Assembly (NCBI RefSeq): GCF_001613935.1
Contig: NZ_LQCI01000017.1
Span: forward strand, 1-64,000
Reading direction: 5' to 3'
Length of the DNA stretch: 64,000 nt
DNA from: Amycolatopsis regifaucium
GTDB lineage: Bacteria > Actinomycetota > Actinomycetes > Mycobacteriales > Pseudonocardiaceae
The notes under the pieces were generated by a model. It made no database searches, had not been told where the DNA came from, and was given only the letters and a program-made list of their open reading frames with translations. Numbering within the stretch: the stretch's first letter is position 1; the number at the start of each line of letters is the position of its first letter. This document shows positions 1 to 7,357 of the stretch, one piece after another. The position numbers were made by a program, and so were the translations under genes.

Positions 1-443
1 GTCTTCGCCTTACGCCGCATCGCCGACTTCGACGCCACCCGCCGGATCTGCCAGCGCGACGCCACACCGCCATTACGGCGCGACCGCCGCGACCACTTCC
101 CGATCAGCCCCGCCGAACCACTCCGGCCACGCAAACTCACGAATGCCGCGACCGCCAGCACCGGGCCACCGATCAGCAGGCCCCACGGCCACACCTCGTA
201 GCCCGGCGTCTCCTCAGGAACCCAGCCCGCGAACCACACCGACAACCCGGTCAACCCGGCCGCGACCGTCACCAGCCGCGCCGCGTTTCCCTTCACCAGC
301 TCCGCCAGACCAAACACGCCGGCGAAGACACCCGCGACCACAAACCAGGGCCACACCACAGCGGCCTTCACGTCCCAGTCGCTCAACAGATTTCCCAGCG
401 CGATCAGCATCGCGCCCGTCAGAAACGCTCCGAAGGTGCGCAT
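1..443 (-). CDS. AICE membrane/transfer protein, N-terminal part (runs off the window)
   Basis: The reverse complement from an ATG at 443 reads open to base 1, giving about 147 residues of a larger protein. Four hydrophobic segments are visible (about residues 5-19, 29-47, 55-75 and 85-102), followed by a basic stretch rich in Arg/Lys with a 'SRWQIRRVASKSAMRRKAK' signature. That signature resembles, from memory, the region after the membrane anchor in large ATP-binding transfer or coupling proteins of actinomycete integrative-conjugative elements; the ATPase part would lie left of the window. Its ATG overlaps the stop of the HTH gene (ATGA), so the two are probably translated together. Family assignment is inference; the open frame, membrane segments and overlap are seen directly. 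Confidence 0.6.
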   Translation of the reverse strand, partial: MRTFGAFLTGAMLIALGNLLSDWDVKAAVVWPWFVVAGVFAGVFGLAELVKGNAARLVTVAAGLTGLSVWFAGWVPEETPGYEVWPWGLLIGGPVLAVAAFVSLRGRSGSAGLIGKWSRRSRRNGGVASRWQIRRVASKSAMRRKAK

Positions 444-697
444 CAGGCCGCACCCCCAGCCGCGAACCCAGCTTCATCCTGGTCTTCGCGCTCAGCCCTT
501 GTTGCCGCGGCGGACTCGCATGCGGCGATGTACTGCTCGATGGCCGCGCCCGGGATCCGAACCGCGCCCCTCCCGGTGCCAATCCGGATTGCACGTAGCG
601 CTCCGGATTCGACCGCTCGATAGATCGTGGCCACTGAGACGTCGAAGCTGTCCGCGACCGTCCGAACCCGGTACAGCCGGGTACGTTCCACCTGCAT
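443..697 (-). CDS. Small helix-turn-helix (excisionase/MerR-like) protein
   Basis: 84 residues. Residues about 9-60 form an excisionase-type winged helix: a 'YRVRTVADSFDVSVATIYRAVESGAL' like core (key residues V11, A14, V21, T24, Y26 and R27) followed by 'RIPGAAIEQYI'. The ATG at 697 is preferred over the upstream in-frame start because it follows a GGGAG ribosome site and because two operators (806-858) lie in the extended frame. It overlaps the downstream membrane-protein gene by ATGA. In AICEs such proteins act as excisionase or as transfer regulators; which one applies here cannot be decided from sequence. The upstream operators imply repression by the divergent GntR protein. Confidence 0.75.
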   Translation of the reverse strand: MQVERTRLYRVRTVADSFDVSVATIYRAVESGALRAIRIGTGRGAVRIPGAAIEQYIAACESAAATRAEREDQDEAGFAAGGAA

Positions 698-805
698 CGT
701 TACTCCCAAGGTTCCGGTGCAAGCCCCGGTCGGTGTGCCAGCACTGGCCGGGGCATCTGCTTTTGCTGCGGTCGCAACCCCCTCTGGAGTCGCTGTGATC
801 GCAGC

Positions 806-825
806 GTATACGCAACTGTGTATGC
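806..825. promoter_or_regulatory. KorSA-like operator copy 1
   Basis: GTATACGCAACTGTGTATGC. It differs at only two positions from the copy in front of the GntR gene (1026-1045), and it lies upstream of the minus-strand HTH gene start at 697. Shared consensus over the three copies is roughly GTATAnnCAaCTGTGnATAn. Function is inferred from position and repetition. Confidence 0.6.
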
Positions 826-838
826 ACAACAGTCCTGG

Positions 839-858
839 TTATGCACAGTTGGATATAC
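839..858. promoter_or_regulatory. KorSA-like operator copy 2 (inverted orientation)
   Basis: TTATGCACAGTTGGATATAC. Its reverse complement, GTATATCCAACTGTGCATAA, matches copy 1 at most positions. The centres of copies 1 and 2 are 33 bp apart, about three helical turns, which suits cooperative binding of two dimers in front of the HTH-transfer operon. Confidence 0.5.
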
Positions 859-1025
859 ACAGGGCCGAGGCATCCGTTTTGCAGCCCTCACCTGGGAAAA
901 CCTTTAAAAGTAACGATCAGGCAACGGCCAAATCCACCGAGGTCGGGCTGAGAGTTCGGGCAGGCGACGTCTGTCCCCAAGGGGGACTGGCGTCGCGATG
1001 CGGCAACCCATCAACGGAACGCTAT

Positions 1026-1045
1026 GTATACGCAGCTGTGTATAC
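1026..1045. promoter_or_regulatory. KorSA-like operator copy 3 (autoregulatory)
   Basis: GTATACGCAGCTGTGTATAC, an 18-of-20 palindrome ending 42 bp before the ATG of the GntR gene. Its position suggests that the repressor controls its own promoter. This copy has the best dyad symmetry of the three. Confidence 0.6.
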
Positions 1046-1087
1046 TCTGCGAAATGTCCGCTCGCCCCAATGCATGGAAGGAAACAA

Positions 1088-1753
1088 ATGCCCGAGCCAG
1101 CGTACGTTTCCATCGCAGGTAAATACGCTCGAAAAATTCGAAGCGGGCAGCTTCCTCCGGGCGTTCAGCTGCCAAGTCTCACTGAGATTTCCGCAGAGAA
1201 CGGTGTCTCAAAGATCGTTGCAAGAAAGGCGATCGAGCTTCTACAGAACCAGGGTCTCGTTCGAACAGTTCAACGTCGAGGGGTCTTCGTTTCGAGTCGA
1301 ACAAACCTCGTTCGGGTGGCCTTGGAGCGACAGTTCGAAGATGCGGAAACAACCTTTGGTCATGAATCGGCCGAAGAGGCACATGTGGAGCGGGACACCG
1401 AGGAAATTCCTGCACCCCCGGAAGTAGCCGAAGCATTAAACGTGCCAGTCGGCGAGATAGTGACTCATGTTGTTACGAGAGCAACTGAAGAGCGGCTGCC
1501 GATCTCCATATCTGACACCTATCAGCCGCTCGGGATCACCGGGGTCTCTACCGCAAAGTACCTTGAGGAAACCCACGCCGACCGGCTTCCTGTTCCAGAA
1601 CACGCCCAATGGCTGAAGGTTGAACCCGGAGAAATCGTGAAGACCGTGCATCAAAAATTCACCACAGAAGACGGCGACGTGGTGATGATTTCTGACATCT
1701 CCTACCCCCGGGACAGGTATGATGCATTTGTCTTCAAGATGACCCTTCGGTGA
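1088..1753 (+). CDS. GntR-family repressor with UTRA domain (KorSA-like AICE regulator)
   Basis: 221 residues. An N-terminal GntR winged helix spans about residues 5-70 ('ARKIRSGQLPPGVQLPS', then 'VSKIVARKAIELLQNQGLV'), followed by a UTRA ligand-binding domain (about 85-215). The ATG at 1088 is chosen because GGAAGGA lies 5-11 bases upstream; the longer in-frame ORF would run through the operator. In pSAM2-type elements a GntR protein, KorSA, represses transfer/replication genes and itself, and the three shared palindromes on both sides of this gene fit that role. Base composition is visibly less GC-rich than the flanking chromosome, consistent with acquisition. The ligand is unknown. Confidence 0.85.
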   Translation: MPEPAYVSIAGKYARKIRSGQLPPGVQLPSLTEISAENGVSKIVARKAIELLQNQGLVRTVQRRGVFVSSRTNLVRVALERQFEDAETTFGHESAEEAHVERDTEEIPAPPEVAEALNVPVGEIVTHVVTRATEERLPISISDTYQPLGITGVSTAKYLEETHADRLPVPEHAQWLKVEPGEIVKTVHQKFTTEDGDVVMISDISYPRDRYDAFVFKMTLR

Positions 1754-1774
1754 GATCGACCGTCGATTAACCCT

Positions 1775-1813
1775 CAAATGCGGGCCCGGCTTTCGAAGCC
1801 TGGCCCGCATTTG
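1775..1813. terminator. Bidirectional terminator between convergent genes
   Basis: An inverted repeat with arms of about 17 bases (left arm starts AAATGCGGGCC at 1776, right arm ends GGCCCGCATTT at 1812) around a TCG loop, with one mismatch. It sits exactly between the GntR stop and the methyltransferase stop. A and T tracts close the outer ends on both strands. Confidence 0.75.
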
Positions 1814-1821
1814 TTCGTTGA

Positions 1822-2658
1822 TTAGCTCCGCTCCCAAATCTGGGCAACGTCGTTCAGGTTCCACCACGACACAAATCGATCATCTTCGGCGACAAGACTC
1901 CAGCGCGTTGCTAGAGCATCGAAAAATGACTCATCGCCTGTCTTTCCGCCACGTGGCTCACCAATGAACAAGAGTCGATGACCGCCGGACGCTTCGAATT
2001 TGGCCAACGACTCTGAAGCCATCGAGTTGCCCCACCCTGGCGGCCAACACAGGAAGAGCGCACTTTTGCCGCCGTCCCAGACGTCCGGCTGCAATTCCTC
2101 AACGCTCCGGACGGAATGCCACACGGCTTGCCGCCCCACTGCATGGTCAAATGACGCGTTCACAGTCGCGTCGGGCGGTGCGATATCGAACGCACGAACG
2201 TCGAGGCCCGACTGGCTCAGCTGGGCAGCCCAGTAGCCGCGGCCCGCACCTACCTCGACCACTGCGAACCCCGAACAGGCCAATGCAACCCACTCCAGGG
2301 TTTCCGGCGACGGAATGGCGTAGGCGAAGCTCGACTGCAAGATCGTGGCAGCGAACGCGAGCCGACTGCTGCCCGAAGGCCGGCCGCCATCGACGACTCG
2401 GCGACCGGCGCGCTCAGAAACGAGCGGCGCAACGATCTCCCAGTACGGATTGCCACTGGCCGACTCGCTGGCTGTCAGGTAGTGGACCATCCGCAAGTCG
2501 AAGGCTGCGTCAAGCTGGTCGTCACCGGTCCCTGGCAAGCCTGGTGCGATGTCCAGGTACTCGGCGAGTTTTGGGTACTCCCTTTGGAGACGTTCCTGAT
2601 CGTCAAGCAGCGCGACCAACTCACTGCGGCGATTGTCTGTCAGCACAAGTTCGACCAC
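1822..2658 (-). CDS. SAM-dependent methyltransferase-like protein (AICE cargo)
   Basis: About 278 residues from the GTG at 2658; the frame is open to a TTG at 2709, so the start is uncertain. A Rossmann motif I is clear ('VVEVGAGRGYWAAQL'), followed by an acidic strand end ('VRAFDIAPP') and a strand reading 'ALFLCWPPGW', typical of class I methyltransferase folds. The PP after the fourth strand could be a degenerate (D/N)PPY-type motif. No target-recognition domain is visible, so the substrate (DNA, RNA, protein or small molecule) cannot be assigned. It is the last gene before the attachment site, where AICEs usually carry cargo or defence genes. Confidence 0.65.
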   Translation of the reverse strand: MVELVLTDNRRSELVALLDDQERLQREYPKLAEYLDIAPGLPGTGDDQLDAAFDLRMVHYLTASESASGNPYWEIVAPLVSERAGRRVVDGGRPSGSSRLAFAATILQSSFAYAIPSPETLEWVALACSGFAVVEVGAGRGYWAAQLSQSGLDVRAFDIAPPDATVNASFDHAVGRQAVWHSVRSVEELQPDVWDGGKSALFLCWPPGWGNSMASESLAKFEASGGHRLLFIGEPRGGKTGDESFFDALATRWSLVAEDDRFVSWWNLNDVAQIWERS

Positions 2659-2861
2659 GTCCAACAGTCTGACGCATCCCCTTCGAGCCCAACACTGCCC
2701 GCACGCCAACGAGCGAGCGTCGTTGACGTGTGTCGCGAGGCGGTGTCCGTCTCAGATTCCGTCTCAGTTCGTACCCCGTCGGGGCACTTCACGAGTCGCA
2801 CAAATCGCGCTGACCTGCGCTTAAGCAACTTGGGCTAGCCCAGGAAACCGCTCCCCCGGGT

Positions 2862-2907
2862 CTTTGGGAGCGGAGGGTCGCAGGTTCAAATCCTGTCATC
2901 CCGACCA
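2862..2907 (+). other. Attachment site: 3' fragment of tRNA-Pro(UGG)
   Basis: From the anticodon loop onward the sequence is that of a tRNA-Pro(UGG): CTTTGGGA, an anticodon-stem 3' strand GCGGA, a T-arm GCAGG-TTCAAAT-CCTGT, the acceptor 3' strand CATCCCG, then ACCA. The 5' half (D-arm, 5' acceptor strand) is absent. The bases in front instead form CCGCTCCC (2848-2855), pairing with GGGAGCGG. A tRNA 3' remnant at the edge of AICE genes is the classical att duplicate left by a tyrosine integrase; pSAM2-like elements use tRNA-Pro. The intact tRNA is expected beyond the left edge of the window. Confidence 0.8.
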
Positions 2908-2953
2908 TAGGTCTTCGACCTGCGGATTTTCGCCGACCGCTTTAATGGGAGGC

Positions 2954-3394
2954 ATGGAGATCCGCCACGCTCACAGCGCAGACGCCCCCGCCGTGACCGG
3001 GCTGCTCGCCCAGCTGGGCTACCCGGACAACGAAGTGGAAGACGTGCGCCGCCGGCTCGAACGCTGGGAGCGTCATCCCGAAGGTGCCGCGTTCGTCGCC
3101 ATGGCGGGCGAAGGCGTGGTCGGTGTCATCGCGGTGGTCGCGATCCCGCTTCTCGAGCGAGAGGGTTCCGTGGGGCGGATCGTGGCCCTGGTGGTGGACG
3201 AGACCCAGCGCGGTACCGGGGTGGGACGTGAACTGGTCGCCACCGCCGAAGCGGAGGCACTGCGGTGGGGCTGTGGTGGCATGGAGGTCAGCAGTTCCCG
3301 CCGCCGGACCGGTGCGCACGCCTTCTACCGGGCGCGGGGGTACGAGGACCGCTGTGAGCGCAGCGCCAAGTTCTTCCGTGAGCTGACCGCCTGA
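2954..3394 (+). CDS. GNAT-family N-acetyltransferase
   Basis: 146 residues from the ATG at 2954; another ATG three codons upstream (2945) is equally possible. GNAT features appear in order: 'IRHAHSADAPAVTGLLAQLG', a central strand 'RIVALVVDETQRGTGVGRELV' with the acetyl-CoA pyrophosphate loop Q/R-x-x-G-x-G, and 'GAHAFYRARGYEDR' at the C-terminus. The substrate is not predictable; proteins of this size usually acetylate amines on small molecules or protein N-termini. It is the first chromosomal gene outside the AICE attachment site. Confidence 0.85.
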   Translation: MEIRHAHSADAPAVTGLLAQLGYPDNEVEDVRRRLERWERHPEGAAFVAMAGEGVVGVIAVVAIPLLEREGSVGRIVALVVDETQRGTGVGRELVATAEAEALRWGCGGMEVSSSRRRTGAHAFYRARGYEDRCERSAKFFRELTA

Positions 3395-3479
3395 CTTCGC
3401 CCCTGGGAGGGTGCCGCGAGCGGCTCCCGGATGCTGAGAGCTCTAGGTCCGTCAGCACCCGCTTGCGAACATCGGCACC

Positions 3480-4646
3480 GTGACCGGCAGGCGGAGCGCC
3501 AGTGCCAGTGCGGTGCTCCGCGCGGTGCTGGACGAAGGGGCGATAGCGCGCAGCACCATCGCGCGCCGCACCGGGCTGTCCGCGGCGGCCGTCACGGGGC
3601 ATGTGGCGGAGCTGATGCGCCGCGGGTTCCTCACCGAGCTGCCCGAGGTGGCCGGCGCGGTCGGCAGGCCACATGTGCCGCTGGACCTCGACACGGAACG
3701 GTTCGTGGTGTGCGGAGCGCACATCGCGGTCGAACACCTCACAGTCGGACTCCTCGACCTGCGTGGAAAGGTGCTGGCCCAACTGGAGGCACCGCATCAC
3801 GGAGCCGAGCCCGCCGTGCAGGCCGCACAGCTAGCGGAACTGCTCGACGACCTCCTCATCGGACACGCACCGGAACGCATCCCGCTCGGCTTGGGCGTCG
3901 CGACCGGTGGATGGGTCGACGAAGCGTCGGGGACGGTGGTGGAGCACGGCCTGCTCGGCTGGCGAGGGGTCCCGTTGCGCGATCTGCTGACGGAGGTCAC
4001 CGGTCTCGACGTCCGGGTCGACGGGCATTCCCGTGCGCTGATTCACGCCGAAAGGCTGCTGGGGCAACCGAGAGCGCGCAGCAGTGTCGTGCAGTTGTTC
4101 ACCGGTAACGTGGTCGACGCCGCCTTCGCGACCGGTGACACCGTCCATCATGGACCGCGGTCCGCCGCGGGCGCCGTGGCGCATCTGCGGGTCGACGACA
4201 GCGATGAGCCTTGCCGCTGTGGGCGTTCGGGCTGCTTGGAGGCCACCGTGTCCGAACGAACGGTCGCCCGCAAAGCCGTCGAAGCAGGGCTTCTCGAAGA
4301 ACCGAGTTTCACCGCAGTACTCCACTTGGCGGCATCGGGAAACAAAGGCGCCGTCGCCCTTTTCCATGAGCGCGGGCGAATTATCGGACAGGCTGCTGCT
4401 TTGCTCTTCGACGTTCTCAATCCGGAAATCCTCATCGTGCTCGACCAGAGTGTACGCGACGTCGAAGGCTGCCTTTCCACGATTCGGGACGAGGTCTCCC
4501 AGCGTTCTTGGATCTGCCAAGACGCGGCGAAGAACGTTGTGGCGTCGAGCTTTCCGGGAAACGAGCTGGCGACGGCCGGCGGGGCGGTCATGTTGAACGC
4601 CCTCTACGAAGATCCGCTTTTCACCCGGCTCGCCAACGTCTCTTGA
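3480..4646 (+). CDS. ROK-family transcriptional regulator
   Basis: 388 residues, GTG start. The N-terminal winged helix spans about 8-60 ('RSTIARRTGLSAAAVTGHVAELMRRG') and is followed by a ROK fold (about 75-380). The structural zinc site is present: H235 with C245, C247 and C252 in 'CRCGRSGCLEA'. A sugar-kinase type phosphate loop is poorly kept, which suggests a regulator rather than a kinase. It lies 97 bases upstream of the sulfonate-uptake operon in the same direction. The palindrome at 4699-4712, overlapping the likely promoter of that operon, makes this protein its probable repressor. ROK control of a sulfonate operon is unusual; the effector is unknown. Confidence 0.85.
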   Translation: MTGRRSASASAVLRAVLDEGAIARSTIARRTGLSAAAVTGHVAELMRRGFLTELPEVAGAVGRPHVPLDLDTERFVVCGAHIAVEHLTVGLLDLRGKVLAQLEAPHHGAEPAVQAAQLAELLDDLLIGHAPERIPLGLGVATGGWVDEASGTVVEHGLLGWRGVPLRDLLTEVTGLDVRVDGHSRALIHAERLLGQPRARSSVVQLFTGNVVDAAFATGDTVHHGPRSAAGAVAHLRVDDSDEPCRCGRSGCLEATVSERTVARKAVEAGLLEEPSFTAVLHLAASGNKGAVALFHERGRIIGQAAALLFDVLNPEILIVLDQSVRDVEGCLSTIRDEVSQRSWICQDAAKNVVASSFPGNELATAGGAVMLNALYEDPLFTRLANVS

Positions 4647-4675
4647 GGCCGGGATTACTTCATTAAATCGCAAAA

Positions 4676-4712
4676 TTGACGCTCTCCACCGGGCCTGCGA
4701 AGAATCTTCTTC
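4676..4712 (+). promoter_or_regulatory. Putative promoter with overlapping palindromic operator
   Basis: TTGACG (4676-4681) is followed 18 bases later by AAGAAT (4700-4705), a weak -35/-10 pair. The palindrome GAAGAA-TC-TTCTTC (4699-4712) has perfect six-base arms and covers the -10, the geometry of repression. It ends 31 bases before the GTG of the lipoprotein gene. Confidence 0.5.
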
Positions 4713-4743
4713 ATCGACGCGAACTCGAACGAAAGAGCCCACC

Positions 4744-5763
4744 GTGAAGAAACCAGTGCCCTTGATCGCCGCGCTCCTCGCCGGATTGGCGCTGTCGGGC
4801 TGCGGCGCCTCCGCGACTCCGGCGGGCGTGGCCGGGCAGCCCGAAGAACTCGAACTCCGCTACCAAGGGTCGGCGAACAACGTCACCTTCCCTGAACTCG
4901 CCGAAGACCTCGGATACTTCGGCCCCGTCAAACTCAAGTGGGTCGGCAACACGATCAGCGGACCGCAGGACATCCAGTCCGCCGCGACCGACCAGACCGA
5001 CTTCGGCGGCGCCTTCACCGGCGCGGTCGCCAAACTCGTCGACGCCGGGGCCCCGATCAAGGCGGTCGTCAACTACTACGGTTCCGACGCGAAGACCTTT
5101 TTGGGCTTTTACGTCAAGGAAGACAGCCCGATCCGCCACCCCCGCGACCTCATCGGCAAGAAGGTCGGCGTCAACACCGTCGGCGCGAACCTGGAGGCCG
5201 CCCTCGACACCTGGCTCAAACGCAGCGGCCTGACCGACGCCGAGATCGACCAGGTGCAGCTGGTCGTCCTTCCGCCGATCAATACCGAACAAGCCCTGCG
5301 CAACGGCCAGATCGACGTCGCCGCGCTCAACGGTGTTCTCCAGGACCGCGCCCTCGCCGGGGGCGGCGTGCGCGCCATCGTGAAGGACGTCGAGGCCTTC
5401 GGCCCCTACAACGGAGGGCCGTACGTGCTGCGGACCGACTTCATCAAGAAGTACCCGGAGACCACGAAGACCTTCGTCACCGGGGTCGCCAAGGCGATCG
5501 AATGGGCACGCACCACGCCCCGCGACGAGGTCGTCGCCCGGTTCACCAAGATCATCCAAACCCGCGGCCGCAACGAGAACACCGAAACGCTCAAGTACTG
5601 GAAGAGCACCGGCGTCACCAAGGGCGGGCTGATCTCCGACAACGACTACACGCTCTGGACCGACTGGCTCAAGCAATCCGGGTTCATCAAGAACGACCAA
5701 GTCGACCTGAAGAGGATCTACACCAACGAGTTCAACCCGTTCCGCGAAGGCGGTGGCGCGTGA
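4744..5763 (+). CDS. Sulfonate/taurine-type ABC substrate-binding lipoprotein
   Basis: 339 residues, GTG start. Signal peptide with lipobox 'LALSGC' (Cys20) for membrane anchoring. The mature part is an NMT1/THI5/SsuA-like periplasmic binding protein: 'LRYQGSANNVTFPELAEDLGYF', 'GGAFTGAVAKLVDAGAPIKAV', 'HPRDLIGKKVGVNTVGANLEAALDTWL' and 'LRNGQIDVAALNG' follow the family order. It is the first gene of a five-gene coupled operon whose FMN monooxygenase and TauD-like dioxygenase indicate organosulfonate uptake and desulfonation for sulfur supply. The exact ligand (aliphatic sulfonate, taurine, sulfone) is not determinable. The GTGA overlap with the ATPase shows co-translation. Confidence 0.85.
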   Translation: MKKPVPLIAALLAGLALSGCGASATPAGVAGQPEELELRYQGSANNVTFPELAEDLGYFGPVKLKWVGNTISGPQDIQSAATDQTDFGGAFTGAVAKLVDAGAPIKAVVNYYGSDAKTFLGFYVKEDSPIRHPRDLIGKKVGVNTVGANLEAALDTWLKRSGLTDAEIDQVQLVVLPPINTEQALRNGQIDVAALNGVLQDRALAGGGVRAIVKDVEAFGPYNGGPYVLRTDFIKKYPETTKTFVTGVAKAIEWARTTPRDEVVARFTKIIQTRGRNENTETLKYWKSTGVTKGGLISDNDYTLWTDWLKQSGFIKNDQVDLKRIYTNEFNPFREGGGA

Positions 5764-6521
5764 CCGCCAAGATCAGCCTCCGCTCGGTCACCAAGACCTT
5801 CGGCGCCTTGACCGCGCTGGACGACGTCTCCCTCGACATCGAGGACGGCACGTTCCTGTCGCTCGTCGGGCCCAGCGGTTCCGGCAAGTCCACGCTGCTC
5901 GATCTGCTCGGCGGGCTCGCGAAACCCACCTCCGGCGAGGTGCTGATCGACGGGAAGCCCGTCACCGGACCGGGGCTGGATCGCGGGGTCGTGTTCCAGC
6001 AGTACGCGCTGTTCCCCTGGCGCACCGCACGCGCCAACGTCGAATTCGGTCTCGAAGGCGGCACGCTGACCAAACGGCAGCGTGCGGAACGGGCACGGGA
6101 ATTCCTCGACCTTGTCGGGCTTTCCGGGTTCGAAGACCATCTCCCCCACCAGCTTTCCGGTGGAATGAAGCAACGCGTCGCGATCGCGAGGAGCCTCGCC
6201 TACGACCCGGACGTGCTGCTGATGGACGAACCGTACGCCGCCTTGGACTCCCAGACCCGCGAACTCCTGCAAGAGGAACTGCGGCGGATCTGGAAGCGCA
6301 CGGGCAAGACCATCGTCTTCATCACCCACAGCATCGAAGAAGCCGTCTACCTGGGACAGAAGGTCGCGGTGCTCACCTCGCGGCCGGGCAGGCTCAAGGA
6401 GGTGGTCGACATCGACCTCGGCGACCGCTCGAACGCCGACCTTCGCTCGGCGCCCGCGTTCGTGGCCCATCGCCATCGGCTGTGGGAACTCCTGCACGAC
6501 GAGATCCGGAGGGCCGCCTGA
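5760..6521 (+). CDS. ABC transporter ATPase (SsuB/TauB type)
   Basis: 253 residues. The GTG start overlaps the previous stop (GTGA). Walker A GPSGSGKST at 37-45, Q-loop 'VVFQQYALFPW' near 77-87 (typical of nitrate/sulfonate/taurine importers), signature LSGGM at 132-136, Walker B LLMDEP at 153-158, and H-loop 'VFITHSIEEA'. It energises sulfonate import together with the neighbouring permease. Its TGATG stop overlaps the permease start. Confidence 0.9.
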   Translation: MTAKISLRSVTKTFGALTALDDVSLDIEDGTFLSLVGPSGSGKSTLLDLLGGLAKPTSGEVLIDGKPVTGPGLDRGVVFQQYALFPWRTARANVEFGLEGGTLTKRQRAERAREFLDLVGLSGFEDHLPHQLSGGMKQRVAIARSLAYDPDVLLMDEPYAALDSQTRELLQEELRRIWKRTGKTIVFITHSIEEAVYLGQKVAVLTSRPGRLKEVVDIDLGDRSNADLRSAPAFVAHRHRLWELLHDEIRRAA

Positions 6522-7357
6522 TGACCGCCACCCTCGAAGCACTCAAGGTCCACAATGGACCAAAGGTGGTCGAAAACCCCCGCAAGAAGAACCCGCTGCG
6601 CAAGGTGTTCCGCAGTTCGGCGGCGATCCTGCTGTTCCTGGCGATTTGGGAACTCGCTCCCCGGTACCTTCTCGACGAAGGCACGAGGACCTTCCTTCCG
6701 CCGCTGTCGGAAGACCTCGTCGCGCTGTGGGGACTGATCCTGAACGGGCAGCTGGCCGACCATCTGCTGGCGAGTCTCGGCCGGTCCGCGGCCGGATTCG
6801 TGATCGCCGTGGGTGTCGCGGTGCCGCTCGGACTGCTGATCGCCTGGTATCGCCCGCTCTCGGAGTTCTTGAACCCGCTGCTGGAGCTGGCCCGCAACAC
6901 CGCCGCACTGGCCCTGCTGCCGGTGTTCACGCTCCTGCTCGGCATCGGCGAGGTGTCCAAGATCGCGCTGATCGTCTACGCCTGCGTCTGGCCGGTGCTG
7001 CTCAACACGATCGCCGGGGTCAACACCGTGGACCCCCTGCTGGTCAAGGCCGCGCGGTCCCTCGGGCTGTCCAATCCGAGCCTCTTCCGGAAGGTGATCC
7101 TGCCGTCCGCGGTGCCGACCATCTTCACCGGCATCCGGATGGCGGCGGCGTACTCGATCCTCATCCTGATCGCCGCCGAGATGGTCGGCGCCAAGGCCGG
7201 GCTCGGTTATCTGATCAACAACTCCCAGGTCAACTTCCAGCTCCAGCAGATGTACGCCGCGATCATCACGGTGTCGGTGCTCGGCCTGGCCATCAACGCG
7301 GGTTTCGTCGCGCTGGAGCGACGGTTCTCCACCTGGCGTGTCAAGGAGAAGGCATGA
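6521..7357 (+). CDS. ABC transporter permease (SsuC/TauC type)
   Basis: 278 residues. About six transmembrane helices: residues ~30-50, 78-105, 118-140, 145-165, 205-225 and 245-265. The EAA-like coupling loop 'LLVKAARSLGLSNPSLFRKVILPSAVPTIFTGIRMA' matches binding-protein-dependent importers of the SsuC/TauC family. The start overlaps the ATPase stop (TGATG), and the stop overlaps the monooxygenase start (ATGA). Confidence 0.9.
   Translation: MTATLEALKVHNGPKVVENPRKKNPLRKVFRSSAAILLFLAIWELAPRYLLDEGTRTFLPPLSEDLVALWGLILNGQLADHLLASLGRSAAGFVIAVGVAVPLGLLIAWYRPLSEFLNPLLELARNTAALALLPVFTLLLGIGEVSKIALIVYACVWPVLLNTIAGVNTVDPLLVKAARSLGLSNPSLFRKVILPSAVPTIFTGIRMAAAYSILILIAAEMVGAKAGLGYLINNSQVNFQLQQMYAAIITVSVLGLAINAGFVALERRFSTWRVKEKA

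Noticed and set aside
2862-2907. Functional tRNA-Pro gene
   Set aside because: The 5' acceptor strand, D-arm and 5' anticodon strand are absent, so only an attachment-site remnant remains.
4711-5700. 329-residue minus-strand ORF opposite the sulfonate-binding lipoprotein
   Set aside because: Antisense shadow. The plus-strand gene has a lipobox, family motifs and operon coupling.
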